Part shown: positions 18,405-26,937 of the stretch, piece by piece
Position numbering within the stretch: the first letter of the stretch is position 1
Layout: the number at the start of each line of letters is the position of its first letter
Source: Actinopolyspora mzabensis
GTDB lineage: Bacteria; Actinomycetota; Actinomycetes; Mycobacteriales; Pseudonocardiaceae
NCBI RefSeq assembly: GCF_900101095.1
Contig: NZ_FNFM01000013.1
Location: 107,648-171,647 of the forward strand
Length of the DNA: 64,000 nucleotides
Reading direction: 5' to 3'
Program-made: the position numbers and the translations under genes
Notes under the pieces: model-generated
Seen by the model: only the letters and a program-made list of their open reading frames with translations
What the model was told of the DNA's origin: nothing
Databases searched by the model: none

Positions 18405-19184
18405 TCACCGCGCGGTCCACGCTCCGTCGATCGGTACTGAGGCGCCGGTGAGATAGGCGGAGCCCGGACCGCAGAGCCAGCCGACCACTGTGGCCACCTC
18501 CTCGGGCTCGATGAGCCTTTTGATCGCGCTGTTTCGCAGGAAGACCCGGTCGGCCACCTCGTGCTCGGGAATGCCGTGCTCGTGCGCCTGGGCGGTGAGC
18601 TGGCCTTCCAACAACGGGGTGCGTACGTAGCCGGGATCGACGCAGTTACTGGTGACACCGTGCGGACCGCCTTCCAGCGCGGCCACTTTGCTCAGGCCCT
18701 CCAAGGCGTGCTTGGCGGCCACGTACGCCGATTTGCCCGTGCTGGCCCGCAGCCCGTGGACACTGGAGATGTTGACGACGCGCCCCCACCCCCGCTCGTA
18801 CATGTGCGGTAGGCAGTGGCGCATCAGCAGGAACGGGGCGGTGACCATGACCTGCTGGATGTGGGTGAAAACCTCGGCGGGGAACTCCTGAATCGGCGCT
18901 ACGTGCTGAATCCCGGCGTTGTTGACCAGGATGTCCACCTCGGTCGGCAGTAGCGTGATCCCCGATTCGTCCCGCAGGTCCAGTACCTGTGGTCGCCCTG
19001 CGACTTCGTTCGAGGCCGCCGTCGCGGCCCGTTCATCGTGATCAAGTACGTGTACCAGACAGCCCGCCGCTGCCAGTCGCTTCGCACAGGCGAACCCGAT
19101 TCCGTTGCCCGCGCCGGTGACCAGCGCGGTCAAGCCGGAGAGATCGGCGAACCCGGTGGGAGGATCCGGAAACTCCGTCGTCAT
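18405..19184 (-). CDS. 3-hydroxybutyrate dehydrogenase (SDR family)
   Basis: 259 residues, classical short-chain dehydrogenase. TGAGNGIG binds NAD, LVNNAGIQHVAPI is characteristic of D-3-hydroxybutyrate dehydrogenases, and the catalytic Ser (ISSVHG) and YVAAK pair are present. It oxidises 3-hydroxybutyrate to acetoacetate with NAD. It is first in a leftward operon with the MHS transporter and the PucR regulator. No clear ribosome binding site precedes ATG 19184. Confidence 0.85.
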   Translation of the reverse strand: MTTEFPDPPTGFADLSGLTALVTGAGNGIGFACAKRLAAAGCLVHVLDHDERAATAASNEVAGRPQVLDLRDESGITLLPTEVDILVNNAGIQHVAPIQEFPAEVFTHIQQVMVTAPFLLMRHCLPHMYERGWGRVVNISSVHGLRASTGKSAYVAAKHALEGLSKVAALEGGPHGVTSNCVDPGYVRTPLLEGQLTAQAHEHGIPEHEVADRVFLRNSAIKRLIEPEEVATVVGWLCGPGSAYLTGASVPIDGAWTAR

Positions 19185-19414
19185 GTCGGATCAGGCTAGA
19201 CGCGGATCTCGACGTGATCGATGTGATGATCGGACACAGCCGCGTACTCCGAAATGTGCCGTTTCCACATTGTCACGTTCCAGAATTCACCCGAACGGCA
19301 CCGTTTAGGTAGGCCGAGCAGTGTGGACGTTCGGAGCGCTGCTTCCGAGCCCCCGGAAGGCGGGCGGGACGAACGAACGTCCAGCCCGCTCGAAACCGGT
19401 TCCGTAACCGCGGG

Positions 19415-20812
19415 CTACTTCCCGCCGGTGCGGAGCGAGTGCATCGCCCGTTCGATGGCCAGGTATCCCAGCAACGTGATCCCCAGGACGGGGAGCAGCA
19501 CCATGAGCAGGACGAATCCGAGTAGTATCGGCAACGGAGCGTCGCGCACCACCGGGCCCAGGCGCGGTGGCGCGCCGAGTGAGCCGGGGGGTCTGCGCAG
19601 CAACCAGACCCGATAGCCCGCGATGATCAGCACCAGCAACGCGACCGCGAGCGCGGTCAACAGCAGCTGTGTGGTCAGACCGAACAACTGGGCCTGGTGG
19701 AAATCGATCCCCAGCGAGGTGGCCTTGGCCAGCGGCGGATATTCCGCCCATTCCACCCGGTCGACGATCTCACCGGTGTCGCCGTCCACGGCCAGGGCCG
19801 TCGGGTTCACCGGCCATCGATTGTCGTCCTCCTCGGCCTTCCAGGCGTGGCCGGGGGAATCGGGTGGTTCGAGTACCATGATTCCGTTCAGTCCGGCCTC
19901 TCGTGCCGTGGTTGCCACGCGGTCGATTCCGGCGGTCGTCACCTCGGCGGTGCCGGGTTCGTCTCCCGTGGATCCAACCTGTTCGGAGCCGGTGGTGGGG
20001 TGCAACACCGTGGCCACCTCCGGCGAGTCCGAGTCGAACTGAGTTCGTGCTACGTCGACCCAGGACCCCGCGTACGTCGTCCAGGTCAGACCGGTGACGA
20101 TGAGCAGCACCAACCCCGCGGCAGCGGTGGCTCCGACGAGCCCGTGCAGCGAACGCCACCGAGGTCGCCCCGGTTTCCGGAACAGAAAGTTCCTGGTCAG
20201 GGCTCGCTTGTCGCGTGGCCACCACAGCACGAGGCCGGTGAGGATCGATACCAGCAGCCAGCTCGCGGCCAGTTCGGATATCGGTTCCGCGAATTTGCCT
20301 ATCCGAAAGTTGGAATGCAGGTTACGCAGCCATTCGTCCGGACGGTTCGATTCGGTTATGCTCCCGGTGATTTCGGCCGAAGCGGGGTCGATGTAGACTG
20401 TCACCGCGCCTTTCGGTTGTTCGAATCTGTTCTGTCCGGTCGTTTCGGGGACGAGAGTTACCGCCGTCGTCTCCTCTCCTCGTGGAACGTCCGGGGTGGC
20501 TGGTGTCACCGAGGATAATCGCAGTTCGGGACGTGTTTCACGTGCCGAGGAGATCTGCTCGCTCAACGGCCGTGCCGGGCCTTCGGCGGTCGCGCTGAGG
20601 GCCTGCCGGTGCAGCACGTGTTCCAGTTGGGGGTTCCAGGCGTACAGAATTCCGGTGATCGCCATGGCGAACACGATCGGCGCGACCAGTAATCCACCGA
20701 GGAAATGCACACGCCACAGCACGGGACGTATCGCCGCGCGTGCTCGGGGAATTCGTTCGTTCGTTTTTCGGGGTCGGGAAACGGGGGTGTACTCGGATGA
20801 TCGTCGGGACAC
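19415..20812 (-). CDS. PepSY-associated membrane protein
   Basis: 465 residues with four main membrane segments. The first (WRVHFLGGLLVAPIVFAMAITGILYAW) matches the start of the PepSY-TM family, and a second conserved element, LHGLVGATAAAGLVLLIVTG, follows near 225. Periplasmic PepSY-like regions lie between. Relatives include putative iron reductases of siderophore uptake systems, but no iron-uptake gene is nearby, so the job is open. GTG 20812 has AGGAG five bases upstream. It stands alone with 229 bases downstream before the dehydrogenase gene. Confidence 0.8.
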   Translation of the reverse strand: MSRRSSEYTPVSRPRKTNERIPRARAAIRPVLWRVHFLGGLLVAPIVFAMAITGILYAWNPQLEHVLHRQALSATAEGPARPLSEQISSARETRPELRLSSVTPATPDVPRGEETTAVTLVPETTGQNRFEQPKGAVTVYIDPASAEITGSITESNRPDEWLRNLHSNFRIGKFAEPISELAASWLLVSILTGLVLWWPRDKRALTRNFLFRKPGRPRWRSLHGLVGATAAAGLVLLIVTGLTWTTYAGSWVDVARTQFDSDSPEVATVLHPTTGSEQVGSTGDEPGTAEVTTAGIDRVATTAREAGLNGIMVLEPPDSPGHAWKAEEDDNRWPVNPTALAVDGDTGEIVDRVEWAEYPPLAKATSLGIDFHQAQLFGLTTQLLLTALAVALLVLIIAGYRVWLLRRPPGSLGAPPRLGPVVRDAPLPILLGFVLLMVLLPVLGITLLGYLAIERAMHSLRTGGK

Positions 20813-21190
20813 ACCGGCTCCTGTCGTCGGCGGTCGGGTGATATCCGACCGGTCGGGTGAGGCGTGTGTGGAGTTCCCACGATCATTGGAGTGTGATCGA
20901 TGCCACCCAGTGTGTTCAACGGGTGCTCTCGCGGTGACCGCCCGGTTCGAGGCTCGGTTCGGGCGGTCCCGAAGACGTCGTGCGAGGCGGGGGTATCGCG
21001 AACACGCTGGTCAGGTAGGGGTGAGTGTCCTGCGGTGTGGTCACGACAAGCCTGGGAGCCGCATTCGGAAGCGCCACCCGATCGGCCGAATCGATTCCGT
21101 GGTGGAGTCCCGGTACCTCGCGGCGGTGTCGGGCGGCCCAGCACGCGCCGAGTGGGGGGTGATGGGCTCCGCTCGTCGGAGCCCATCGCA
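20813..21190. other. Intergenic region between two leftward genes
   Basis: 378 bases upstream of the PepSY gene and downstream of the CstA gene. It contains the CstA terminator hairpin at its right end (21161-21187) and the AGGAG of the PepSY gene at its left end. Short frames in it lack coding signals. I see no other structure. Confidence 0.4.
21161..21187 (-). terminator. Hairpin just past the CstA stop
   Basis: Arms GATGGGCTCCG (21161-21171) and CGGAGCCCATC (21177-21187) pair perfectly over a 5-base loop, three bases beyond the stop codon of the leftward transporter gene. No T-run follows, as is common in actinomycete terminators. Confidence 0.65.
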
Positions 21191-22909
21191 TCATCCCTCC
21201 GTGGCGTACTGGTGGGGGTCGGTGGTTTCGCCGCGGCTGCGCACGGCTCGACGCAGCGCCACTGCCGCCTCCACGATCAGCCACACCGCCAGCAGGAAGA
21301 TGATCACATCCAGCGGGGCGAGCACCCACTGGTCCTGCGCGACGAACTCGACGAGATTCAGCGCCAGTGCCCATGTGGTCATCACCAGCAGGAACAGCAG
21401 TGGCAGCAGTACAGCCAGTGGATTTCGCCTGTTCTTGGTCACCCACACCGCCACCACGGCCAGCGCGAGCCCCGCGGTGAGCTGGTTGGTTGTGCCGAAC
21501 AGCTGCCAGAGCACACCGAAGGTGTAGCCCTTTTCGCCTCCACCGGGCAGTAGTGCCATGGCCAGCGGGAGGACCACGGCGACCGTGCTGGCCAGCGTCA
21601 TGTTGCGCGCCAGGGGACGGACCCTGGTGATCTCGCCGATCTCCTGCACCACGTAACGCTGCAGCCGCACCCCGGTGTCCATCGTGGTGGCGGCGAAACT
21701 GATCACCATGATCGTCGCGAACACCAGGCCGACGCTGATCGGCAACCCCAGATTGTTGGCGAACCCGGCCACACCCTGCACGAAGTTCTGGGTCGCTCCG
21801 TCGGATGCCGTGGCGAAGCTGGCGTAGAGGTTGTTCCACTCGACCGTCGAGCCCACTGCTCCCGCGGTCACCGCGAGCACCGCGGCGAGGGCGAGCGAGC
21901 CCTCACCCACGGCCCCCATGTAGCCGATGTAACGGGCGTCGGGCTCGTTGCCCAGCTGTTTGGAGGAAGTGCCCGAGGAGACCAGACTGTGAAAACCGGA
22001 CACAGCCCCGCAGGCGATGGTCACGAAGAGGAACGGGAACCAGCTCGGCGAGTCGGCGGGTACGTCGTTGATCACGGGTGCCACTATCCGGTCGAAGCCG
22101 ACCACCACGCCCAACAGGATCACGGCGAGCCCGATGAACAGCTGGTGCGAGTTGATGTAGTCCCTGGGCTGCAGCAACACCCACACCGGGAGTCGCGAGG
22201 CGACGAAGGTGTAGGCGAACAGGAAGATCACCCACAGCGTTCTGGGCTCCACCCCGAGCGTGGCAGCGAGAGGATCCAGCGAGACGGGGAAGGCCATGCC
22301 CAGCATGATGGTCAGGTACAACACGATCACGCCGATGATCGAGGGGAGGAATGCCGAGGACCTGGTGTGGTAGACGTACTGGCCGATCCCGATGGCCAGT
22401 GGGACCTGCAGCACCACGGGAAGCACGGCAGCGGGGTTGGCCACGAACAGGTTGGCGATGACCACGGCGAACACAGCGTTGACCAGTGTCAGCAGGAAGA
22501 AAATGATCAACAGGAACAGGGTGCGGGCACGTCTGCTGATCACGTCACGAGCCAGAGTCCCGATGCTCTCGGCCCGGTGCCGTACCGAGACCACCAGTGA
22601 ACCGAAATCGTGTGCACCCGCCGCGAAGACGGTTCCGAAAGTGATCCACAGCAGTGCCGGTCCCCATCCCCAGAATACCGCTATGGCCGGTCCCACGATC
22701 GGCGCGGCCCCCGCTACCGAGGTGAAATGGTGTCCGAACAGCACGTGCTTGTTCGTCGGTACGAAGTCGACTCCGTCCCCCCGCTGGTGGGCCGGTGTCA
22801 CGAACTCGGGGTCCAAACCGTACACACGACGTGCCAGATAAGCCGAATAGTAGCGGTATCCGAGAGCGAAGATCCCCAGAACCACCAGGGCCGGAACGAT
22901 CGCGGGCAT
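21191..22909 (-). CDS. cstA: CstA-family carbon starvation / pyruvate transporter
   Basis: 572 residues, very hydrophobic with about 15-16 membrane segments. The stretch VDFVPTNKHVLFGHHFTSVAG near residues 49-69 is the invariant CstA signature. CstA and BtsT in Escherichia coli import pyruvate (and peptides in older reports). GGAGGAG precedes ATG 22909. The gene is monocistronic, divergent from a gene of unknown function. The family call is firm and the substrate is likely pyruvate by homology. Confidence 0.9.
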   Translation of the reverse strand: MPAIVPALVVLGIFALGYRYYSAYLARRVYGLDPEFVTPAHQRGDGVDFVPTNKHVLFGHHFTSVAGAAPIVGPAIAVFWGWGPALLWITFGTVFAAGAHDFGSLVVSVRHRAESIGTLARDVISRRARTLFLLIIFFLLTLVNAVFAVVIANLFVANPAAVLPVVLQVPLAIGIGQYVYHTRSSAFLPSIIGVIVLYLTIMLGMAFPVSLDPLAATLGVEPRTLWVIFLFAYTFVASRLPVWVLLQPRDYINSHQLFIGLAVILLGVVVGFDRIVAPVINDVPADSPSWFPFLFVTIACGAVSGFHSLVSSGTSSKQLGNEPDARYIGYMGAVGEGSLALAAVLAVTAGAVGSTVEWNNLYASFATASDGATQNFVQGVAGFANNLGLPISVGLVFATIMVISFAATTMDTGVRLQRYVVQEIGEITRVRPLARNMTLASTVAVVLPLAMALLPGGGEKGYTFGVLWQLFGTTNQLTAGLALAVVAVWVTKNRRNPLAVLLPLLFLLVMTTWALALNLVEFVAQDQWVLAPLDVIIFLLAVWLIVEAAVALRRAVRSRGETTDPHQYATEG

Positions 22910-23016
22910 GTCTCACTCCTCCGGCGTGGCTGCGGCGTCCGACAACGTGGTATAAGCCACCAAAAGAGAGTATCTCCCATTCAGGGGTCACACACCAGGT
23001 TGAAAGGAGAACCTCG

Positions 23017-23844
23017 TTGCGGCGGATCCGTTCAGTGTGGCGAGGGGCGCTGACCGGCGAACTCTGCTGGGTGGACTCGGAGGGCTGTCCGAACGGGATC
23101 GCCGTGACACCGTTACTGCGCGGTGAGGTGCCGTGTGTGGCGCTGCCGTACTCCCATCGTTGGATCGTTCGACTGTTGGCCGCGGCGTCCGAGGTCGGTT
23201 TCGCCGTTACGGACGGGCGTTCACTGCGAGCGGGACGTGGTGGCATGGTGGCTTTCGGGCCGGTCCGGGTGATCGATGATCTGTCGGGCTCGTTGTTCGG
23301 CGAACAGTTGCTCGAGCAGGAGTTGCGCAAGTACCCGCCCTCGCGTGCGCTCGTCGACAGCCTGCTGCTCCGCCGCGAGAACTGGTGGTGGATGCCTCGG
23401 GTGATCGTGGAGCTGTCCGGAGTGAACCGTGTCGTCGAGCCCGCCCGCCGCGACGACCCCGCGCGGAACGCGTTGTTGATTCACGGGTCGGAAACCGCCA
23501 CGGTAAGCGCCGTGGCGCTCGGGGCCCGCGGGGCCGACCGCATGGAAATCACCCCATTGGATGATGCTTTGCCTACCGACGGGGTAGCGGGAATGGTGTT
23601 CGGGTACGACTACACGAGTACCGACCTCGAAAGATGGGAAAGTTGGCGGTTTTCCGGTTCGCTGGAGCGCGGCAGTTTCGAAATCACGCGCGGCGAGGGA
23701 ACACCCGGCGAAAAGTCTCGTCCTCTCGGGCTGCTGGAGCGGATCCGACGCAGGCACAGGATCGCCAAAGCGTGTCGCGGTGAGATAACAGCGGCCGAAC
23801 GTCGCACTGCCGGGGGCTCTCGGGAAGTGTCACGGACCCCGTGA
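23017..23844 (+). CDS. Conserved protein of unknown function, possible FMN split-barrel fold
   Basis: 275 residues from TTG 23017, chosen because AAAGGAG (23003-23009) lies seven bases before it and the sequence upstream overlaps the CstA promoter region. The opening (GELCWVDSEGCPNGIAVTPL, then VPCVALPYSH) resembles pyridoxamine-phosphate-oxidase-like split barrels, but I cannot confirm a flavin site. The last 40 residues are basic. It is divergent from cstA, with 107 bases between, and converges with the EEP gene. Function unknown. Confidence 0.6.
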   Translation: MRRIRSVWRGALTGELCWVDSEGCPNGIAVTPLLRGEVPCVALPYSHRWIVRLLAAASEVGFAVTDGRSLRAGRGGMVAFGPVRVIDDLSGSLFGEQLLEQELRKYPPSRALVDSLLLRRENWWWMPRVIVELSGVNRVVEPARRDDPARNALLIHGSETATVSAVALGARGADRMEITPLDDALPTDGVAGMVFGYDYTSTDLERWESWRFSGSLERGSFEITRGEGTPGEKSRPLGLLERIRRRHRIAKACRGEITAAERRTAGGSREVSRTP

Positions 23845-23845
23845 C
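23829..23845. terminator. Small hairpin over the stop codon
   Basis: GTCACGG (23829-23835) and CCGTGAC (23839-23845) pair across a 3-base loop, and the TGA stop at 23842-23844 lies inside the stem. It sits between two convergent genes and may end transcription. Confidence 0.35.
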
Positions 23846-23906
23846 CCGTTGGTGACTCCCGTGCACCGGTCGTATGGCCCCTAACCCGAGCGGGAAACCG
23901 AACTCT

Positions 23907-24770
23907 TCAGCTCGGGATTCGCAGCTCCGCGACCACCGGAAGATGATCGGAGGCCGCGCTGGCCACCGTCGTCGAACAAACGACCTCCGTCTCCCGGGAC
24001 ACCGCTATGTGGTCGAGCCGCACCCGCGGTCGCTGCGCCGGGTAGGTGGGCGCACCGGTGTGCCCCGCCGCGTCGCGAAGCCGCTTCCAGAGCGGAACCA
24101 GTTCCGGTGCTCGCGAGGTAGCGTTGAGATCTCCGAGCAGCAGCCGAGGGGCACTCGGCTCATCCCGATCGAGGAGGGCCACGATCTCTCGCACTTGGAT
24201 TCGCCGCGTCCGAGGGCTTTTCCGGTAGTCCAGATGAGCGGCGTAAACGTGTACGGCGGTTCCGTCGATGTCCACCACCACTTCGGGAAATCCCGGTAGC
24301 CTGACGGGGGAGTCGGACGGGTGCTGAGTGCTTCGCCTGGTCATCCGGTGGTTGGTCGTGGCGAGCAGGGGGTGTTCGCTCAGCACGGCCAGGCCGAACC
24401 GTCGTTTCGGATACCCCGGTCGTGACGGCGGAAGAGTGTAGATCGGCGCGAAGAACACGCTCATCCCCAGTCTGCTCGCCAGCATTTCCACCTGGTCGCG
24501 CCAGGCGCTGCGCCGCGACCAGTGCACGTCCACTTCCTGCAGAGCCACCACCTCGGCTCCAGCCCGTTCGATCACCGAAGCCGTCCGTCGTGGATGCAGC
24601 CGTCCCCGGGAATCACGGCCCGAATGGATGTTGTACTGCATGATCCGCAAGTGCGGACTCGGTAGCCCGCAACCCGCTGCCGAGCCAGCGGCTCCCGTCG
24701 ATTGCGGTGCGGGCAGGAACTCCGGTGCGGCCAGCAACAGGCTCAGCACGATGACGGTGGCGCGAAGCAC
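23907..24770 (-). CDS. Secreted endonuclease/exonuclease/phosphatase-family protein
   Basis: 287 residues from GTG 24770. A hydrophobic signal segment occupies residues 1-20, ending near APQSTGAAG, so export is likely. The EEP fold is clear: MQYNIHSG with the metal-site Asn, VVALQEVD with the metal-binding Glu, HLDYRK, LLGDLNAT and the final SDHLPV with the catalytic His. Such enzymes cleave phosphodiesters in nucleic acids, sphingomyelin or inositol phosphates. The substrate is unknown. It follows the MBL gene in the same direction. Confidence 0.82.
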   Translation of the reverse strand: MLRATVIVLSLLLAAPEFLPAPQSTGAAGSAAGCGLPSPHLRIMQYNIHSGRDSRGRLHPRRTASVIERAGAEVVALQEVDVHWSRRSAWRDQVEMLASRLGMSVFFAPIYTLPPSRPGYPKRRFGLAVLSEHPLLATTNHRMTRRSTQHPSDSPVRLPGFPEVVVDIDGTAVHVYAAHLDYRKSPRTRRIQVREIVALLDRDEPSAPRLLLGDLNATSRAPELVPLWKRLRDAAGHTGAPTYPAQRPRVRLDHIAVSRETEVVCSTTVASAASDHLPVVAELRIPS

Positions 24771-24866
24771 GTTTCCACTCTGCGGGGGCGAGGTTGGCGA
24801 ATCCCGTGCTCAGCGTCGGTGTGTCGCCGGAGGCGGTGCGTTTCGACCCGGACGACCGTTCGGACC

Positions 24867-24899
24867 TCCGGCCGGTCGAGGTGCTGTCGACCGGCCGGA
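24867..24899 (-). terminator. Hairpin downstream of the MBL hydrolase gene
   Basis: 13-base arms TCCGGCCGGTCGA (24867-24879) and TCGACCGGCCGGA (24887-24899) pair perfectly over a 7-base loop, about 38 bases past the stop of the leftward hydrolase gene. Confidence 0.6.
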
Positions 24900-24936
24900 A
24901 CCCCACGATGGGCGAGCCTTTTCCGCCGGTCGGTGC

Positions 24937-25614
24937 TCACCAGCCACGTGCCCGCCACTCGGAAAGTTTCGGACGTTCCTGCCCCAGAGTCGAGTCGTCA
25001 CCGTGGCCGGGGTAGAACCACGTGTCGTCGGTGAGGACGCCGAAGACCCGGTTCTCCACGTCGTCGAGCAGCGAGCGGAAATCCTCGCCCGTTTGTGTCT
25101 TGCCGACCCCCCCGGGAAACAGCGAGTCCCCGGTGAACAGGTGTGGATGCCCCACCGGGTCGCGATAGAGCAACGCGATCGACCCAGGCGTGTGTCCCCG
25201 CAGGTGTACGACCTCCAGCGCGGACTCACCGACCTGGATGGTTTCGCCGTGTTCGACCTCCCGATCGGGCGGAACCGGAAGCGGTTCCGAATCCAGGGGG
25301 TGAGCCACGGTGTAGGAACCGGTCTGACCGGCTATGGAACCGAGTGCCTGCCAGTGGTCCGGATGCCGGTGCGTGGTGACGATGGTGCGCAATCGCGGAC
25401 GGTCCTCGTCGTGGCCGAGCAGGTCGGTCAACCGCTCCGGGTCGTCGGCCGCGTCGATCAGCAACGCGTCCCCGGTGCGCCTGCAGGTGAGCAGGTACGC
25501 GTTGTTGTCCATCCGCCCTACGGAAATCTTGGTGACGGTCAGCGCGTCCAGCCTCCGCCGCGCCGCGGCACCGCCCGGCTGCACGTGTCCGGTGTAGTGT
25601 TCCTGGATCTCCAC
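24937..25614 (-). CDS. MBL-fold metallo-hydrolase (glyoxalase II-like)
   Basis: 225 residues. The metal-binding box T-H-R-H-P-D-H (THRHPDHW) is followed by the further ligands in LRGHTPGS, TGDSLFPGG and the C-terminal PGHGDD. The N-terminus (ISVGRMDNNAYLL) is typical of the small MBL group found near uvrA in actinobacteria. It likely hydrolyses a thioester or similar substrate in the cytoplasm. The GTG at 25614 has a weak ribosome binding site, so an internal start is possible. Confidence 0.82.
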   Translation of the reverse strand: MEIQEHYTGHVQPGGAAARRRLDALTVTKISVGRMDNNAYLLTCRRTGDALLIDAADDPERLTDLLGHDEDRPRLRTIVTTHRHPDHWQALGSIAGQTGSYTVAHPLDSEPLPVPPDREVEHGETIQVGESALEVVHLRGHTPGSIALLYRDPVGHPHLFTGDSLFPGGVGKTQTGEDFRSLLDDVENRVFGVLTDDTWFYPGHGDDSTLGQERPKLSEWRARGW

Positions 25615-25692
25615 GGCGGTGAGCCTAGTAGGACTTCGTCCTCCCGCTCCGCAGAGGTTCCGGCCGAGCCCGGCGGGCCGCGCGGTGGGCGG

Positions 25693-26460
25693 TCACAGCC
25701 ACGGTGGCAGCTCGGGAGGATCACCTGCCAGCTGCTGGGTGCCGGTTCTGCCCAGCAACCACCCCAGGGCGGCCCCCGGGGTGCCCCGCACTCGGTGCTC
25801 CGGTGAGTCCGGTGTGCCGAGCCGCCACACACTGCTGCTCCCGTCGGCGAACTCGACCAGGAGGGAGAGCGGAGGAACATCGGGGCGTCCGCCGAACTGG
25901 CGGACGGCGTCGTTGAGCAGCCATTCGATCTCCTCGCGCGGTATGTCGTCGAATCCGAAACCGTGATTCAGATCCACCGAGTGCACCCGCACCTCGAACA
26001 GGCGGATCCGTGGTATCCGGTGCGCGGGGACCCACTTTCCCGGGGCCACTTCCACCTCGGCGTGCCACGCCGGTTCCGGAAGCGTTCGGAAGGCCTCCGT
26101 CAGCCGCCCCGAGGCAGCCGCCACGTCCTCCAACAGCAGACGATGGCTTCGCAGCGCGCCCTCGGCGATGTCGGCGTCCCTGTCCTGCCTGCTGGCGTAC
26201 ATGGCGTGTTCGACACCGGTGCGTGCCCACGTCAGCAGGTTGACGCACCCGTCTGCGTTGCGGGCCAGGTGCGAGATCACGTGTGCCCTGTTCCAACCGG
26301 GCAGCAGGCTTGGCTCGTGTACCGAGGTCTCGTCCATTGCCTCGATCGTGGTCAGCAACCCGGCAGTGGCCTGCTGCACGGCTGTCAGCAGCTCCCTTCG
26401 GTGAGTGTGTTGCCGAGTCACTTCACCATCGGCGTGTTCCTCGTGTTCGAGGTCGATCAT
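25693..26460 (-). CDS. Maleylpyruvate isomerase-family, mycothiol-dependent enzyme
   Basis: 255 residues. The N-terminal DinB-like four-helix domain has the family motif LPGWNRAHVISHLARNADG with the metal-binding His, and further ligands later in the helical bundle (LFEVRVHSVDLNHGF). The C-terminal MDMPI domain is present. Such proteins use mycothiol, the thiol of actinobacteria, as cofactor in isomerisation or transferase reactions. ATG 26460 is preceded by GGGGAAG. It lies next to the MBL hydrolase and diverges from uvrA; this trio is common in actinobacteria. Confidence 0.82.
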   Translation of the reverse strand: MIDLEHEEHADGEVTRQHTHRRELLTAVQQATAGLLTTIEAMDETSVHEPSLLPGWNRAHVISHLARNADGCVNLLTWARTGVEHAMYASRQDRDADIAEGALRSHRLLLEDVAAASGRLTEAFRTLPEPAWHAEVEVAPGKWVPAHRIPRIRLFEVRVHSVDLNHGFGFDDIPREEIEWLLNDAVRQFGGRPDVPPLSLLVEFADGSSSVWRLGTPDSPEHRVRGTPGAALGWLLGRTGTQQLAGDPPELPPWL

Positions 26461-26937
26461 GCTTCCCCGCCTTCGCGTGGCTTCGATGTCGTCGTCCCGG
26501 ATCCTCGGGGCGGGGTGGTAGTACCGGCTTTGGACGAGGATAGGCGGCCCCGTGCCCCTGGCGGTAGTCTCGTGGGGCCGTAAAACCGGCGCGGCACTCG
26601 CTGCTGGGTGGGGACGCCACGCATATATCACTCACAAGAGTGAAGTTCGTGGGCTTGCTCCCCCGGCCCGGAACCGGTTCGGAATGCCTGTCGCGTTCGT
26701 GACGTTGTTCGCCGCGTGCGGAGGTGTCCGGGTCCCCGTTCGGGGCGGACCGCGTGAAGCCGTATTGTCGTCCCGCTGCAATAGCATGGGCGTGAACCAC
26801 CGCGCCCCGCGCCCACCGAGCGGCGGTTGTTCGGGTATCGGGAGCCGCGGGCGGGCTCGTGGTGAAGCGGCGACAACGGCGGCCGCCGCATCACAACGCG
26901 TATCCGCAGACCACATACTTTGTGAAGGGATCTTCGA
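26461..26937. other. Divergent intergenic region upstream of uvrA
   Basis: 477 bases between the mycothiol-dependent enzyme and uvrA. It has no credible gene. A perfect palindrome TCACTC-ACAA-GAGTGA at 26628-26643 lies in its only AT-rich patch (ATATATC upstream) and looks like an operator. I searched by eye for a LexA box of the actinobacterial form TCGAAC-N4-GTTCGA and found none. Confidence 0.45.

Noticed and set aside
26461..26937. LexA/SOS box upstream of uvrA
   Set aside because: No TCGAAC-N4-GTTCGA-like site could be found by eye.
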